Positions 45,803-53,832 of a stretch of DNA of 64,000 nucleotides are shown in pieces. The position numbers and the translations under genes are program-made. The notes under the pieces were generated by a model. That model had not been told where the DNA came from, did not search any database, and worked only from the letters and a program-made list of their open reading frames with translations. Position 1 is the first letter of the stretch. Each line of letters opens with the position of its first letter. The stretch is from Fredericiella sp963839515 (GTDB taxonomy: Bacteria; Chloroflexota; Anaerolineae; Caldilineales; Caldilineaceae). Location: contig CAWIVN010000017.1 of NCBI GenBank assembly GCA_963839515.1, positions 1-64,000 of the forward strand, in the 5' to 3' direction.

Positions 45803-47191
45803 CTATTCGCCGATGATCTCGCTGTTCACCGCCGGCCGTTCGTCCAGATCCATGCCCTTGACAAAACTAAAGCGCGCATCTTCCTTGCGTGTGACGCTGT
45901 ACGGGTCGTCGTCATAAAAGCTTTGAATGCGCTGCACAGCTTCCTGGCTCCAGCGCAGAATCTCTTCCAGGTGTTGGGCGTCGCCTTCGGTGAGTTTGCG
46001 AATCCAGCGCGTGGCGAGCTTGACGTGCATGAGTTCGTCAGCCTGGAGATAATCGACGAGTTCGGCAATGCGGACATAACCCCGCTCGGCGGCGTGGGTT
46101 CGCCACTCGCGCAGCGTGTGCATCAAGTTCATCTCCGCCCAGCCATTGGTCACCGAGATGCGCTTGAGCGGATCTTCTTCATTCTGCATCCACCACCAGG
46201 CGAGGGACCACGGCCCATAACCCAGTGTTGCGCCCAGCTCGTCTTCGCAGACCTTGGCCACAATCTCAATGTGGCGGGCCTCGTCCCACATCTGGTGGGC
46301 CAGCTCCACGCGCATCTCCCAGGGCAGTTCGGGAAACTCGGCGATCATCTTGCCCATGCGGTCGGTGGTTTCCACCTCGCCATAGAGCAGCTGGTGAAAT
46401 TTGTGCCGAAACCCGGCGATCGACCACTCGTCCTCCGTGTCGTACGCCGTGCGGAAGTCCTGCCGCTGCTCCGAAAACCAGAAGGGCGCCTCTACGACGG
46501 AATGGGACAGGGGTGCGCAGTGTTTGACGTAGCGATAGCCCTGCGCCAGGCCGCGGCTGGAACGCGGCTGCGGTTTCTCTTCGGCCTTGACGCTGTGAAA
46601 CGCCAGCCAGTGCGATTCGATCCCCTGCCCTGTGACGCCGCCGCAGTCAAACAGCCGCGCCTCGATGTCCGCCTGTACGGCCAGCGCCTGTGTGCGGGCC
46701 GCCGGCGTCGCGGCCAGCGAATCCAACACAGCCTGGCCCCAGGCAATGTGTGACTGCCCCATGCCCGCGAGCAGCCGCAGCAGCCGCACCGACGGCGTGT
46801 CGGCCATGGGATCGGTGGCGTCGGCGTGGTAGACGTAGGTGCTGACCAGGTGGGGTTCCAGCACGCGGTAAACCGCAACCAGCCGGTCGACGGCAGAGTC
46901 CAGGTTCCAGACATGCTCACAGAGCCGGGCGAACGCATCGGTGGCGGGTTCTTGGCGTTCTGCGGCGGAGCGCAGCTGCTCCAGGCGCTCGCCGATGAGG
47001 TCGGCCGCCTGGGCGTGGTCATAGACGTGATAGCCAAACGTGGCCTTGTGGGCTAGCGGCGCAGTGGTGTGACACCAGCCGCCCAGGAACTCCATGAGCT
47101 GAATCTCCAGGTAGCGGTAGTTCGCCAACCGTCGCGAGTTTTCCTGTACGGAGAACCGCCCACCAAATTCCCTGCGATCCACTACAGGCAT
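45803..47191 (-). CDS. Ferritin-like di-iron-type protein (DUF455-like), first gene of the rhamnoside operon
   Basis: A 462-residue helical protein. The second half has ferritin-like iron-ligand motifs: YGEVETTDRMGKMIAEFPEL followed by HQMWDEARHIEIV, and later EMNLMHTLREW with YLQADELMHVKLA. These fit two E...DExxH/ExxH helix pairs, suggesting a carboxylate-bridged di-iron centre. The N-terminal half also carries His-rich helices (LMEFLGGWCHTTAPLAHK). AAGGAG is 8 nt before the ATG. It directly follows the operator and promoter at 47269-47322. Oxidative or storage roles are both possible; no substrate can be named. Confidence 0.75.
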   Translation of the reverse strand: MPVVDRREFGGRFSVQENSRRLANYRYLEIQLMEFLGGWCHTTAPLAHKATFGYHVYDHAQAADLIGERLEQLRSAAERQEPATDAFARLCEHVWNLDSAVDRLVAVYRVLEPHLVSTYVYHADATDPMADTPSVRLLRLLAGMGQSHIAWGQAVLDSLAATPAARTQALAVQADIEARLFDCGGVTGQGIESHWLAFHSVKAEEKPQPRSSRGLAQGYRYVKHCAPLSHSVVEAPFWFSEQRQDFRTAYDTEDEWSIAGFRHKFHQLLYGEVETTDRMGKMIAEFPELPWEMRVELAHQMWDEARHIEIVAKVCEDELGATLGYGPWSLAWWWMQNEEDPLKRISVTNGWAEMNLMHTLREWRTHAAERGYVRIAELVDYLQADELMHVKLATRWIRKLTEGDAQHLEEILRWSQEAVQRIQSFYDDDPYSVTRKEDARFSFVKGMDLDERPAVNSEIIGE

Positions 47192-47268
47192 GCAGCAAAC
47201 TCCTTTTCCCCGCAGGGCAGTGCGGTTAAGAGGGGGGACAACACAACTGGGGTCTTGCAGAATTGGAA

Positions 47269-47288
47269 AAGCGCTTACGCAAGCGCTT
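47269..47288. promoter_or_regulatory. LacI-type operator 1 (one mismatch)
   Basis: AAGCGCTTACGCAAGCGCTT is a 20-bp near-palindrome, identical but for one base to the operator at 47409. It lies just downstream of the minus-strand -10 element, covering the predicted transcription start. A bound LacI-family regulator would therefore block the ferritin-like/rhamnoside operon. Confidence 0.8.
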
Positions 47289-47293
47289 ATCTA

Positions 47294-47322
47294 CTTATAG
47301 CATACGGATTTGACGCTGTCAA
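47294..47322 (-). promoter_or_regulatory. Promoter of the minus-strand rhamnoside operon
   Basis: On the minus strand there is TTGACA (47317-47322), a 17-nt spacer and TATAAG (47294-47299). This is close to the sigma70 consensus. Operator 1 begins 5 nt downstream. The next gene starts at 47191. Confidence 0.8.
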
Positions 47323-47375
47323 TAGCCACCTTTGCCCCCAACACGAGCCGCCCTCCCTTATGCCTCCCAACCATA

Positions 47376-47404
47376 TTGACAACCCTGGCATTGCATGTTA
47401 CGCT
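47376..47404 (+). promoter_or_regulatory. Promoter of the plus-strand sugar ABC operon
   Basis: There is TTGACA (47376-47381), a 17-nt spacer and TACGCT (47399-47404), with TG one base before the -10. Operator 2 begins 4 nt downstream. The leader runs about 145 nt to the binding-protein ATG at 47558. Confidence 0.72.
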
Positions 47405-47408
47405 TGAA

Positions 47409-47428
47409 AAGCGCTTACGTAAGCGCTT
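47409..47428. promoter_or_regulatory. LacI-type operator 2 (perfect palindrome)
   Basis: AAGCGCTTACGTAAGCGCTT is a perfect 20-bp palindrome with central CG, typical of LacI-family sites. Its start is 140 bp from that of operator 1, so looping between the two is possible. It covers the predicted start of the plus-strand transcript. Confidence 0.85.
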
Positions 47429-47557
47429 CCCAGGCCATTGCCGTTGTTTGAAGGTCACAGTTTGTCAGCCATGCGTAGTGGTCAGTGACGATCGCCACGC
47501 ATATATCCGTGCCGTCGTAAACTGTCTTTTACCATCCACTCAGCAAAGGAGATCGCT

Positions 47558-48938
47558 ATGACCGCTTTTAGACCCATGCGTATGGCACTGCTGCTGCTCT
47601 CGCACGCTGCTGGCCGTCGCCGCCTGCACGGCCCCCACTGCCGCTCCAGCCGGGGCTCCGGCCGAGGGCGCAGCCTCCGGGGACCAGGCTGCCAGTACCA
47701 AAATCGTTATCTGGCAAGGCGGCGACCCGGGCACCGTCAATGCCTTCACCCGCCTCGCCGAGCAGTATATGAAGGATCATCCCAACGTCGAGATTGAGAC
47801 CACCTTTGTTGGCAGCGACCTCTTTAACCCCACCCTGCTGCCCGCGCTCAACGCCGGCACCGGCCCCGACATCTATGCCACCGGTACCGGCCCCGGACAG
47901 CCCGCCGCCATCATCGAGGCCGGCCACGCCCTCAACCTGACCCAGTTCTACTGCGAAAAGGGCTGGAACAAGATTATCCCTGACTGGGTCGTCAACCAGA
48001 CCTCGTCCGACGGCAAGCTCTGGGCCGTGGGCGACAGCGTCGAGACGACGCTGGTCTTCTACAACAAGAAGATCTTTGCCGACAATAACATCGCCGTTCC
48101 CACCACCTGGGACGAGTTCGTCGCCGCAGCCGATGCGCTGAAGGCCGCCGGCTATGAAACGCCCATTGGCCTGGGCGCGGCCGACCAGTGGCCCATCTCC
48201 CATTGGCAGACCATGCTGTGGGGCCGCTTTGCTGGCCCCGAAGGTATCGACAAGGTGATGTTCGGTGACGGCAAGTGGACCGACCAGCCGTTCGTCGACG
48301 CCACCAATGTCCTCAAGCAGTTGAATGACGCCGGCTACTTTGGCCCCAATGCCTTGGCCAACAACTACGACGACACCATGGCGAAGTTCTGGCGCGGCGA
48401 TATCCCTATGACCTTTACGGGCACCTGGGTCATCGGCGACGCTGTGACCACGCTGGGTGAAGAAGGCGCCAAGGACTTCAGCGTCTTTGAGCTGCCGCCG
48501 GTCACGGCTGAGCAAAAGGTCTATCCCACCGAGAGCATCGGCACCGGCTGGTACATCAACGCCAAGTCTCCCAATCCCGAAGTGGCAGCCGACATTCTTG
48601 ACTACATCTTCTTCAAGCCGGAAAGCCGCCTGGCACTCCTCAACAGTGGCGACACTGTACCGGTGGGGCCACTAGACCTGGACAACGCCAGCCTGCCCGA
48701 ACTGACTAAGGAAGTCTTTGCCACGGTGGCCGGAGTGCGCGAGAATGGCTCCATCCCTGCCTTCTTTGACACCATCCAGCCCGGCAACATGACCAGCGTC
48801 ACCTATGACGGGCTGCAGGCCGTGTTGGCGGGCCAGATGACGCCCGAGCAGTTCACCGAAGCCATCCAGGCCGCCTGGGAAGAAGCCCAGGCCGCCGGCA
48901 CCACCATGAAACCCAGCGGCACCGTCAGCTGCGACTAA
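47558..48938 (+). pseudogene. Sugar-binding lipoprotein gene with a frameshift in the signal peptide
   Basis: AAAGGAG precedes ATG 47558, which encodes MTAFRPMRMALLLLS. The frame then breaks near 47600, and the +1 frame continues TLLAVAACTAPTAAPAGAP, a perfect lipobox (AVAAC) and linker. It then runs intact to 48938 (KIVIWQGGDPGTVNAFTRLA, then the family-1 body with TTWDEFVAAADALKAAGYE and PMTFTGTWVIGD). One extra base in the signal sequence explains it. The rest is undamaged, so a sequencing error is plausible. If real, the lipoprotein would not be exported. It begins the plus-strand operon behind operator 2. The ligand is unknown. Confidence 0.85.
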
Positions 48939-48945
48939 CCGCTCT

Positions 48946-49008
48946 CGTGCGTCGCTCGCCCCAGATCCACCTCGCTCACCCCGAGCTTGGTGAGGCGAGC
49001 GACGCACG
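48946..49008 (+). terminator. Intercistronic hairpin between binding protein and permease
   Basis: CGTGCGTCGCTCGCC (48946-48960) pairs perfectly with 48994-49008 over 15 bp. An inner CTCACC/GGTGAG stem lies inside. It begins 7 nt after the binding-protein stop and has no T-run. It is the third example in the window of a hairpin at this operon position. Confidence 0.75.
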
Positions 49009-49046
49009 GTTAGATCGAACATTCAGCAATGAAAGGATCTACCCGG

Positions 49047-49982
49047 ATGGAGATGCCCAGCGCTGACCGTTTGCGACCACCTCGCACCGGCCTCCTCTCC
49101 CAGCGCACCCGCCAGCAGTGGAAGCGCTACCTGATGGCCTATCTTTTTCTCCTGCCCGCCCTCGTGCTCTACGTCACCTTTGTGCTGCGCCCCACTATCG
49201 AGGTCTTTATCCTCTCGCTGTACAAATGGAACGGCATCTCCCCCACCCGCGAATGGCAGGGCCTGGCCAACTTTACAAAGCTGGTCGCCGACAACATCTT
49301 CTGGCAGGCGTTTCGCAATAACCTGGTCTGGCTGGTCGTCATTCTTATCTTCAACGTGCTGATCGGCCTTGTGGCCGCCGCCCTTCTCTCCATGAACATC
49401 CGGGGCCGCGTCGTCTTCCGCCTGGCCTACTTCCTGCCCGTGGTCCAGGCCTCGATCGTGACGGCCATGATCTGGCGCTGGATTTATAACCCTGACGGCC
49501 TGCTCAACACCTCGCTGCAGGCAGTGGGGCTGGGCAGCCTGGCGCGCGGCTGGCTGGGCGACTTCACCTGGGCGCTGCCGGCCCTGGCCATCGCCGCCGG
49601 CTGGGCCTCCTTTGGCATGAGCGTGGTGCTGCTGCTGGCCGGCATGCAGGGGATCGACCAGTCGCTCTATGACGCCGCCCGTGTGGACGGCGCCAACTAC
49701 TCGCAGACCTTCCGCTACATCACGATCCCCGGCCTGCGCAACGTGATCACGATCGTCATCCTGCTCGCCATGATCGGCGCCTTCCAGGCCTTCGACATCA
49801 TCTGGGCCACGACCCAAGGCGGCCCGGTACGCGCCACCGAGATGCTGGCAACCTATATGTTCAAAAAAGGCATCATGGAAAACGAATATGGCTACGGTTC
49901 GGCCGTGGCCGTGGTGCTGGCCGTCATCATCCTGGGCTTTGCCGTCATCAACATAACGTTACGGGAGCGCGGCGATGAGTAG
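49047..49982 (+). CDS. Carbohydrate ABC transporter permease (MalF type)
   Basis: A 311-residue membrane protein with six spans (YLFLLPALVLYVTFVLRPTI as the first) and the EAA loop QSLYDAARVDGANYSQTFRY followed by ITIPGL. The terminal region IIWATTQGGPVRATEMLATY is characteristic of MalF/UgpA-type permeases. ATG 49047 is preferred to ATG 49029 because AAAGGA lies 10 nt before it. It overlaps the following permease gene by 8 nt, indicating translational coupling. Confidence 0.92.
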   Translation: MEMPSADRLRPPRTGLLSQRTRQQWKRYLMAYLFLLPALVLYVTFVLRPTIEVFILSLYKWNGISPTREWQGLANFTKLVADNIFWQAFRNNLVWLVVILIFNVLIGLVAAALLSMNIRGRVVFRLAYFLPVVQASIVTAMIWRWIYNPDGLLNTSLQAVGLGSLARGWLGDFTWALPALAIAAGWASFGMSVVLLLAGMQGIDQSLYDAARVDGANYSQTFRYITIPGLRNVITIVILLAMIGAFQAFDIIWATTQGGPVRATEMLATYMFKKGIMENEYGYGSAVAVVLAVIILGFAVINITLRERGDE

Positions 49983-50892
49983 CTCACAATCCGCCCCACG
50001 GCGCGGCGAGACCCAACCGGCCCCGGCGACTCAACGAAACCCAGCCAGTCAACGCACCGCCGACCGGGTGCGCAAGGTCTTGGGCCAGGTGCTGGTCTAT
50101 GCCGCCTTGATTGCGCTGCTGCTCTTTGCCGTGATCCCGCTGATCCTGGCCTGGTTTACGGCCTTCAAGACCGGCCAGGAGATTCTCTTCAACCCGTATG
50201 GACCGCCCATCCCGCCCCACCTCGACAACCTGATCAATGCCTGGACGCAGGGGCGTTTCAACGTCTATTTTAATAACAGCCTGATCATCTCGCTTGCCGA
50301 CGTGATCCTCATGCTGATCGTGGCGCCGCTGGGGGGGTATGCCTTTGCCCGCATGCGGTTTCCCGGCCAGCGGCTGCTGCTGGTCATGTTTCTGATCGGT
50401 CTCACCATCCCCGTGGGCGCCATCATCATCCCGCTCTACTTGACCATGCGTGACTTTCGCTTGATCAACACGCACGGCGCAGTCATCCTGGCCGACGTGG
50501 CGCTGGCTGCGCCCATCTTTATCTTTATCATGCGCGCCGCCTTCAAGGACCTGCCCGGCGAGTTGGAAGACGCCGCCCGCATCGACGGCGCCGGCGAGTT
50601 CAAAATCTTCTGGTATGTTATGATCCCGCTGGTCACCCCTGCCCTGCTCACCGTGGCGCTGCTAGAGTTCCTGTGGAGTTGGAATGATTTGCTGCTGCCG
50701 TTGGTTTTTCTCACCAGCGACGACCTGCGCACGATGCCCGTCGGCATGCTCTTCTACCGCAGCCGCTTCTCGGTCGACTACGGCCTCATGTCGGCCGGGG
50801 TCCTGATCATCTCTTTGCCCGTCATCATCATGTTTTTGTTCTTCCAACGCAGCTTCGTCAAGGGATTGACGGGCGGCGCGCTTAAAGGCTAA
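49975..50892 (+). CDS. Carbohydrate ABC transporter permease (MalG type)
   Basis: A 305-residue permease with a charged, Pro/Ser-rich N-terminal tail, six membrane spans and the EAA loop ELEDAARIDGAGEFKIFWYV followed by MIPLVTPAL. It ends QRSFVKGLTGGALKG, the standard MalG-type C-terminus. Its ATG lies within the end of the upstream permease gene. The next gene, a D-2-hydroxyacid dehydrogenase, follows after 29 nt. No ATPase gene is present, so a shared one is presumed. Confidence 0.93.
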   Translation: MSSSQSAPRRGETQPAPATQRNPASQRTADRVRKVLGQVLVYAALIALLLFAVIPLILAWFTAFKTGQEILFNPYGPPIPPHLDNLINAWTQGRFNVYFNNSLIISLADVILMLIVAPLGGYAFARMRFPGQRLLLVMFLIGLTIPVGAIIIPLYLTMRDFRLINTHGAVILADVALAAPIFIFIMRAAFKDLPGELEDAARIDGAGEFKIFWYVMIPLVTPALLTVALLEFLWSWNDLLLPLVFLTSDDLRTMPVGMLFYRSRFSVDYGLMSAGVLIISLPVIIMFLFFQRSFVKGLTGGALKG

Positions 50893-50921
50893 ACGAAAAA
50901 CGAATCCGAAGGATAATTGCA

Positions 50922-51938
50922 ATGAAACCAAAAGTCATTCTCGATCCCAGTGGCCGGCGGCTGCGCAACATCTTCAGCAAGGCCGACCTGGCGCGCGTCC
51001 ACGCCGCCGCCGACGTCGTCTGGGGCAAAGACAAGCCGATGCCCGTCGACGAGATCGACAAGGTGCGCGACGAAGTGGAGATCGTCATCGCCGGAACGTG
51101 GCGCCATGGCGAGGTGGACTGCTTCCCCCAGCTGCGCGCTATCCTCGAGGTAAGCGGCGGCTTCCCGTCGCCTCAAACGCTTGACTACGAGGCTTGTTTT
51201 CGCCGCGGGATCCGCGTGCTGAGCTGCGCGCCTGCCTTTGGCCCGGCCGTGGCCGAGTTGGGGTTAGGGCTGGCGTTGGCCTGTGCGCGCCAGATCGCCT
51301 GGACCGACACCGCCTTCCGCTACGGCGAGCCCAACTGGAGCCACACCAAGTTCCCCACCGAGATCGGCGACACCTTCACCCTGTACGGGAAGCAGGTTGG
51401 TTTCATCGGTTTCGGCGGGCTGGCGCGTGCACTCCAACCCCTCCTCAAGCCCTTTGGGTGCCCGATCCAAGTCTCTGATCCCTGGCTGACCCCGGCCTAC
51501 TTGCGCACGCAGGGTGTCACGCCGGTCGATCTGGACACGCTGCTGGCGACTTCCCGCTTCATCTTTGTGCTTGCCGTCCCGGGCGCCGGCAACAAGGCGC
51601 TGTTGAGCCGCGAGAAGCTCAGCCTGATCCGCCCTGATGCTGTCTTCCTCTTGCTCAGCCGGGCCCACGTCGTCGACTTTGACGCCCTGACCGAACTTCT
51701 GGCAGAAGGCCGCTTCCGCGCCGGTATCGATGTCTTCCCACTGGAGCCGCTGCCCAAAGACCATCCCATCCGCCGCGTCAAGCATGCCGTCCTCTCCTCC
51801 CACCGCGCCGGCGCCATGCACGAATCCCTGCAGAACATCGGCCGCCTCGTCGCCGATGACCTGGAGGCGATCTGCGGCAACCTGGTCCCACAACGGATGC
51901 AGCTTGCCCAGCCCGAGTTCATCCGCCTGCGCGGGTAG
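50922..51938 (+). CDS. D-isomer-specific 2-hydroxyacid dehydrogenase family protein
   Basis: A 338-residue NAD(P)-dependent oxidoreductase. The Rossmann turn is VGFIGFGGLARAL. The catalytic set is in order: Arg in FLLLSRAHVVD, Glu in GIDVFPLEPLPKDHPI, and His in VLSSHRAGAMHES. The substrate loop region SGGFPSPQTLDYEACFRRGI is in the expected place. It ends the plus-strand sugar ABC operon, so it may oxidise a hydroxyacid formed from the imported sugar or sugar acid. AAGGA lies 11 nt upstream of the ATG. The substrate is not determinable. Confidence 0.9.
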   Translation: MKPKVILDPSGRRLRNIFSKADLARVHAAADVVWGKDKPMPVDEIDKVRDEVEIVIAGTWRHGEVDCFPQLRAILEVSGGFPSPQTLDYEACFRRGIRVLSCAPAFGPAVAELGLGLALACARQIAWTDTAFRYGEPNWSHTKFPTEIGDTFTLYGKQVGFIGFGGLARALQPLLKPFGCPIQVSDPWLTPAYLRTQGVTPVDLDTLLATSRFIFVLAVPGAGNKALLSREKLSLIRPDAVFLLLSRAHVVDFDALTELLAEGRFRAGIDVFPLEPLPKDHPIRRVKHAVLSSHRAGAMHESLQNIGRLVADDLEAICGNLVPQRMQLAQPEFIRLRG

Positions 51939-52289
51939 AATGCCGCCAGCGCGGCTCAGATGCCACCCGCATTGCTAAGGCGCTGCTAAGAGCGCCGCTG
52001 GCCCAACCGCGCCTCCCCGCCTCGTTCAGCCCGCACGTCGCGTGCGGCTGTATAGCCGGCGAGGTGCGGTTGGGTAAGCACCGCGACTTAGCACCAGCGC
52101 CATCGATGTTGACACCCTATCAAGCCCACACCCGTCTCCCCGTTCATGTCCTAGCCACGGTTGCCAGTTCGCGCGCACTCAAGTATCATCAACCACGCAC
52201 GCCCCCACAATCGTTGCGCCAATCAGGTCAGCTGCCGTCCACGAAACGCGGTCCAGACGCCCAGCACATCTAGTGTGAGTGATTCCCGC
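51939..52289. other. Intergenic region before the biosynthetic cluster
   Basis: Apart from the compound hairpin at 52002-52074, I see no gene or clear promoter in this 351-nt stretch. The frame of the next gene is open upstream to 52161, but no ribosome site or family similarity supports that extension. Confidence 0.5.
52002..52074 (+). terminator. Compound hairpin downstream of the dehydrogenase gene
   Basis: The outer stem CCCAACCGC/GCGGTTGGG (52002-52010 with 52066-52074), a middle CCTCG/CGAGG and an inner CAGCCGCACG-type stem (one bulge) stack into one long structure. There is no T-run. It probably marks the end of the sugar ABC operon. Confidence 0.6.
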
Positions 52290-53819
52290 ATGAGCCTGCG
52301 CAAAGTCGCCTCCAATTATGTCGCTGCCCGCTGGCGCTGGCGCACGCTGGACCCTGCCGCGCTGCAGGCCTTTCAAGACGCCCGCGCCTGCCGCATGGTC
52401 ACCTATGCCGCGCAGCACAGCCCTTTCTACCGCCGCCACTGGCACAACCACCAACACGAGCACTGGCGCACGCTGCCTACGGTCGACAAGATCGTCATGA
52501 TGGCTCACTTCGACGAGTTCAACACCTGCAGCGTCACCGCCCAGGCCGCCATGGCAGTCGCAACCGAGGCTGAACGCACGCGCGACTTCGCCCCTACGGT
52601 CGCGGGCCTGACCGTAGGCCTCTCCTCCGGCACCACCGGCCATCGCGGTCTCTTCCTCGTCTCGCCCGCCGAACAAGCCATGTGGGCAGGTGTCATCCTC
52701 GCCCGCGCCCTCCACAACTTGCGCCCGGGCCGCACGCGCGTGGCCTTCTTCCTGCGCTCGCACAGCAACCTCTACCGGCAAGTAAACGGTGCGCTGCTGC
52801 AGCTGCGCTACTTTGACCTGATGTCGCCCCTGGCGGAGTCGATCGCGGCGCTCAACCACTACCAGCCGCACATCCTGATCGGCCCACCCTCGCTGCTCGG
52901 CTTTCTCGCCGGCGCCCACGCGCAGGGCAGCCTGTACATTCACCCACAACGCCTGATCTCGGTGGCCGAAGTGCTCGAACCACAGGACGAAACGCGCCTC
53001 GCCGCTACCTTTCAAGCCCCCGTGCACCAGGTCTACCAATGCACCGAAGGACTGTTGGCCGTGAGCTGTCCCCACGGCTCGCTCCATATCCAAGAAGACA
53101 TCGTCGCCATCCAATGCGAGCCCCTACAGGCCGCAGCCACAAATTCCCCCAGCACCCAGCCATCGCCCCCCACCGCACACACGTCATCTCCCGGCGCACA
53201 CACGTCATCTCCCGGCGCACACACGTCATCTCCCGGCGCGCACACGTCATCTCCCGGAGCGCACACGTCATCTCCCGGAGCGCAGGCGTCATCTCCCGGA
53301 GCGCAGGCGTCATCTCCCGGAGCGCAGGCGTCCTCGCCTGCCCCCCCTCACCGCGTGACACCCATCGTCACCGACCTCTGGCGCCGCACCCAACCGATTA
53401 TTCGCTACCGGCTCGACGACGTGCTCCAGCTCGCCGGCAAGCCTTGCCCTTGCGGCAGCTGCTTCCGCACCATCGCCCGCATCGAAGGCCGCTGCGACGA
53501 CGTCTGCTATTTCTTTGAGCACCACGGTTCCACGTCAGGTCCCCGCCGCCCCTTCTTCCCCGACACGATCCGGCGCATGATCCTGCTCGCGGGCGCGGGC
53601 ATCGCTGACTACCAGGCCCTGCAGGAACGCGACGGCCAACTGCTCGTCCACCTGCAGTTGACCCCCGGCGCCCATCAGCAGCAGGTGATCGACGCCGTGC
53701 GCACCTCTGTCTATGCGACGGTAGAACAGTACGGCTGCCTGCGCCCGCAGCTTGACATCGACACGCACCTGCCGCCGCTGCCCCCAGCCAGCAAGCGCCG
53801 CCGCGTCCAGCGCCTGTAG
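52290..53819 (+). CDS. Adenylate-forming enzyme, PaaK/F390-synthetase-related, with in-frame repeat insertion
   Basis: A 509-residue ANL-type protein of the phenylacetate-CoA-ligase/CoF-synthetase branch. The N-terminus is helical (FQDARACRMVTYAAQHSPFY), followed by the phosphate-binding GLSSGTTGHRGLFLVSP, then ILIGPPSLLGFL, VYQCTEGLLAVSCPHG, and the adenosine/ribose region TDLWRRTQPIIRYRLDDVL with CPCGSCFRTIARIEGR. Between EDIVAIQCEPL and TPIVTDLW a low-complexity stretch of about 60 residues (HTSSPGA/QASSPGA units) is inserted in a loop. It activates an unknown carboxylate, probably a fatty acid. The next gene starts 13 nt later, and the cluster downstream is lipid- and sugar-related. Confidence 0.8.
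   Translation: MSLRKVASNYVAARWRWRTLDPAALQAFQDARACRMVTYAAQHSPFYRRHWHNHQHEHWRTLPTVDKIVMMAHFDEFNTCSVTAQAAMAVATEAERTRDFAPTVAGLTVGLSSGTTGHRGLFLVSPAEQAMWAGVILARALHNLRPGRTRVAFFLRSHSNLYRQVNGALLQLRYFDLMSPLAESIAALNHYQPHILIGPPSLLGFLAGAHAQGSLYIHPQRLISVAEVLEPQDETRLAATFQAPVHQVYQCTEGLLAVSCPHGSLHIQEDIVAIQCEPLQAAATNSPSTQPSPPTAHTSSPGAHTSSPGAHTSSPGAHTSSPGAHTSSPGAQASSPGAQASSPGAQASSPAPPHRVTPIVTDLWRRTQPIIRYRLDDVLQLAGKPCPCGSCFRTIARIEGRCDDVCYFFEHHGSTSGPRRPFFPDTIRRMILLAGAGIADYQALQERDGQLLVHLQLTPGAHQQQVIDAVRTSVYATVEQYGCLRPQLDIDTHLPPLPPASKRRRVQRL
53178..53345 (+). repeat. Eight 21-bp tandem repeats inside the adenylate-forming-enzyme gene
   Basis: Eight in-frame 21-bp units encode HTSSPGA (five times) then QASSPGA-like (three times). 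The last units read GGAGCGCAGGCGTC and end CGCCTGCC, matching the dispersed palindrome at 44570-44592. The array therefore looks like a local expansion of that repeat within coding DNA. There are no unique spacers, so this is not CRISPR. Confidence 0.85.
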
Positions 53820-53832
53820 ACGGGAACAAACC

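Noticed and set aside
22100..47191. A cyanobacterial-style alkane pathway pairing the AAR-like protein with the ferritin-like protein as aldehyde deformylating oxygenase
   Set aside because: The ferritin-like protein is twice the size of that oxygenase, is 21 kb away and belongs to a sugar operon. No positive evidence links them.
53178..53345. CRISPR array
   Set aside because: The 21-bp units are contiguous and coding, with no unique spacers and no cas genes.
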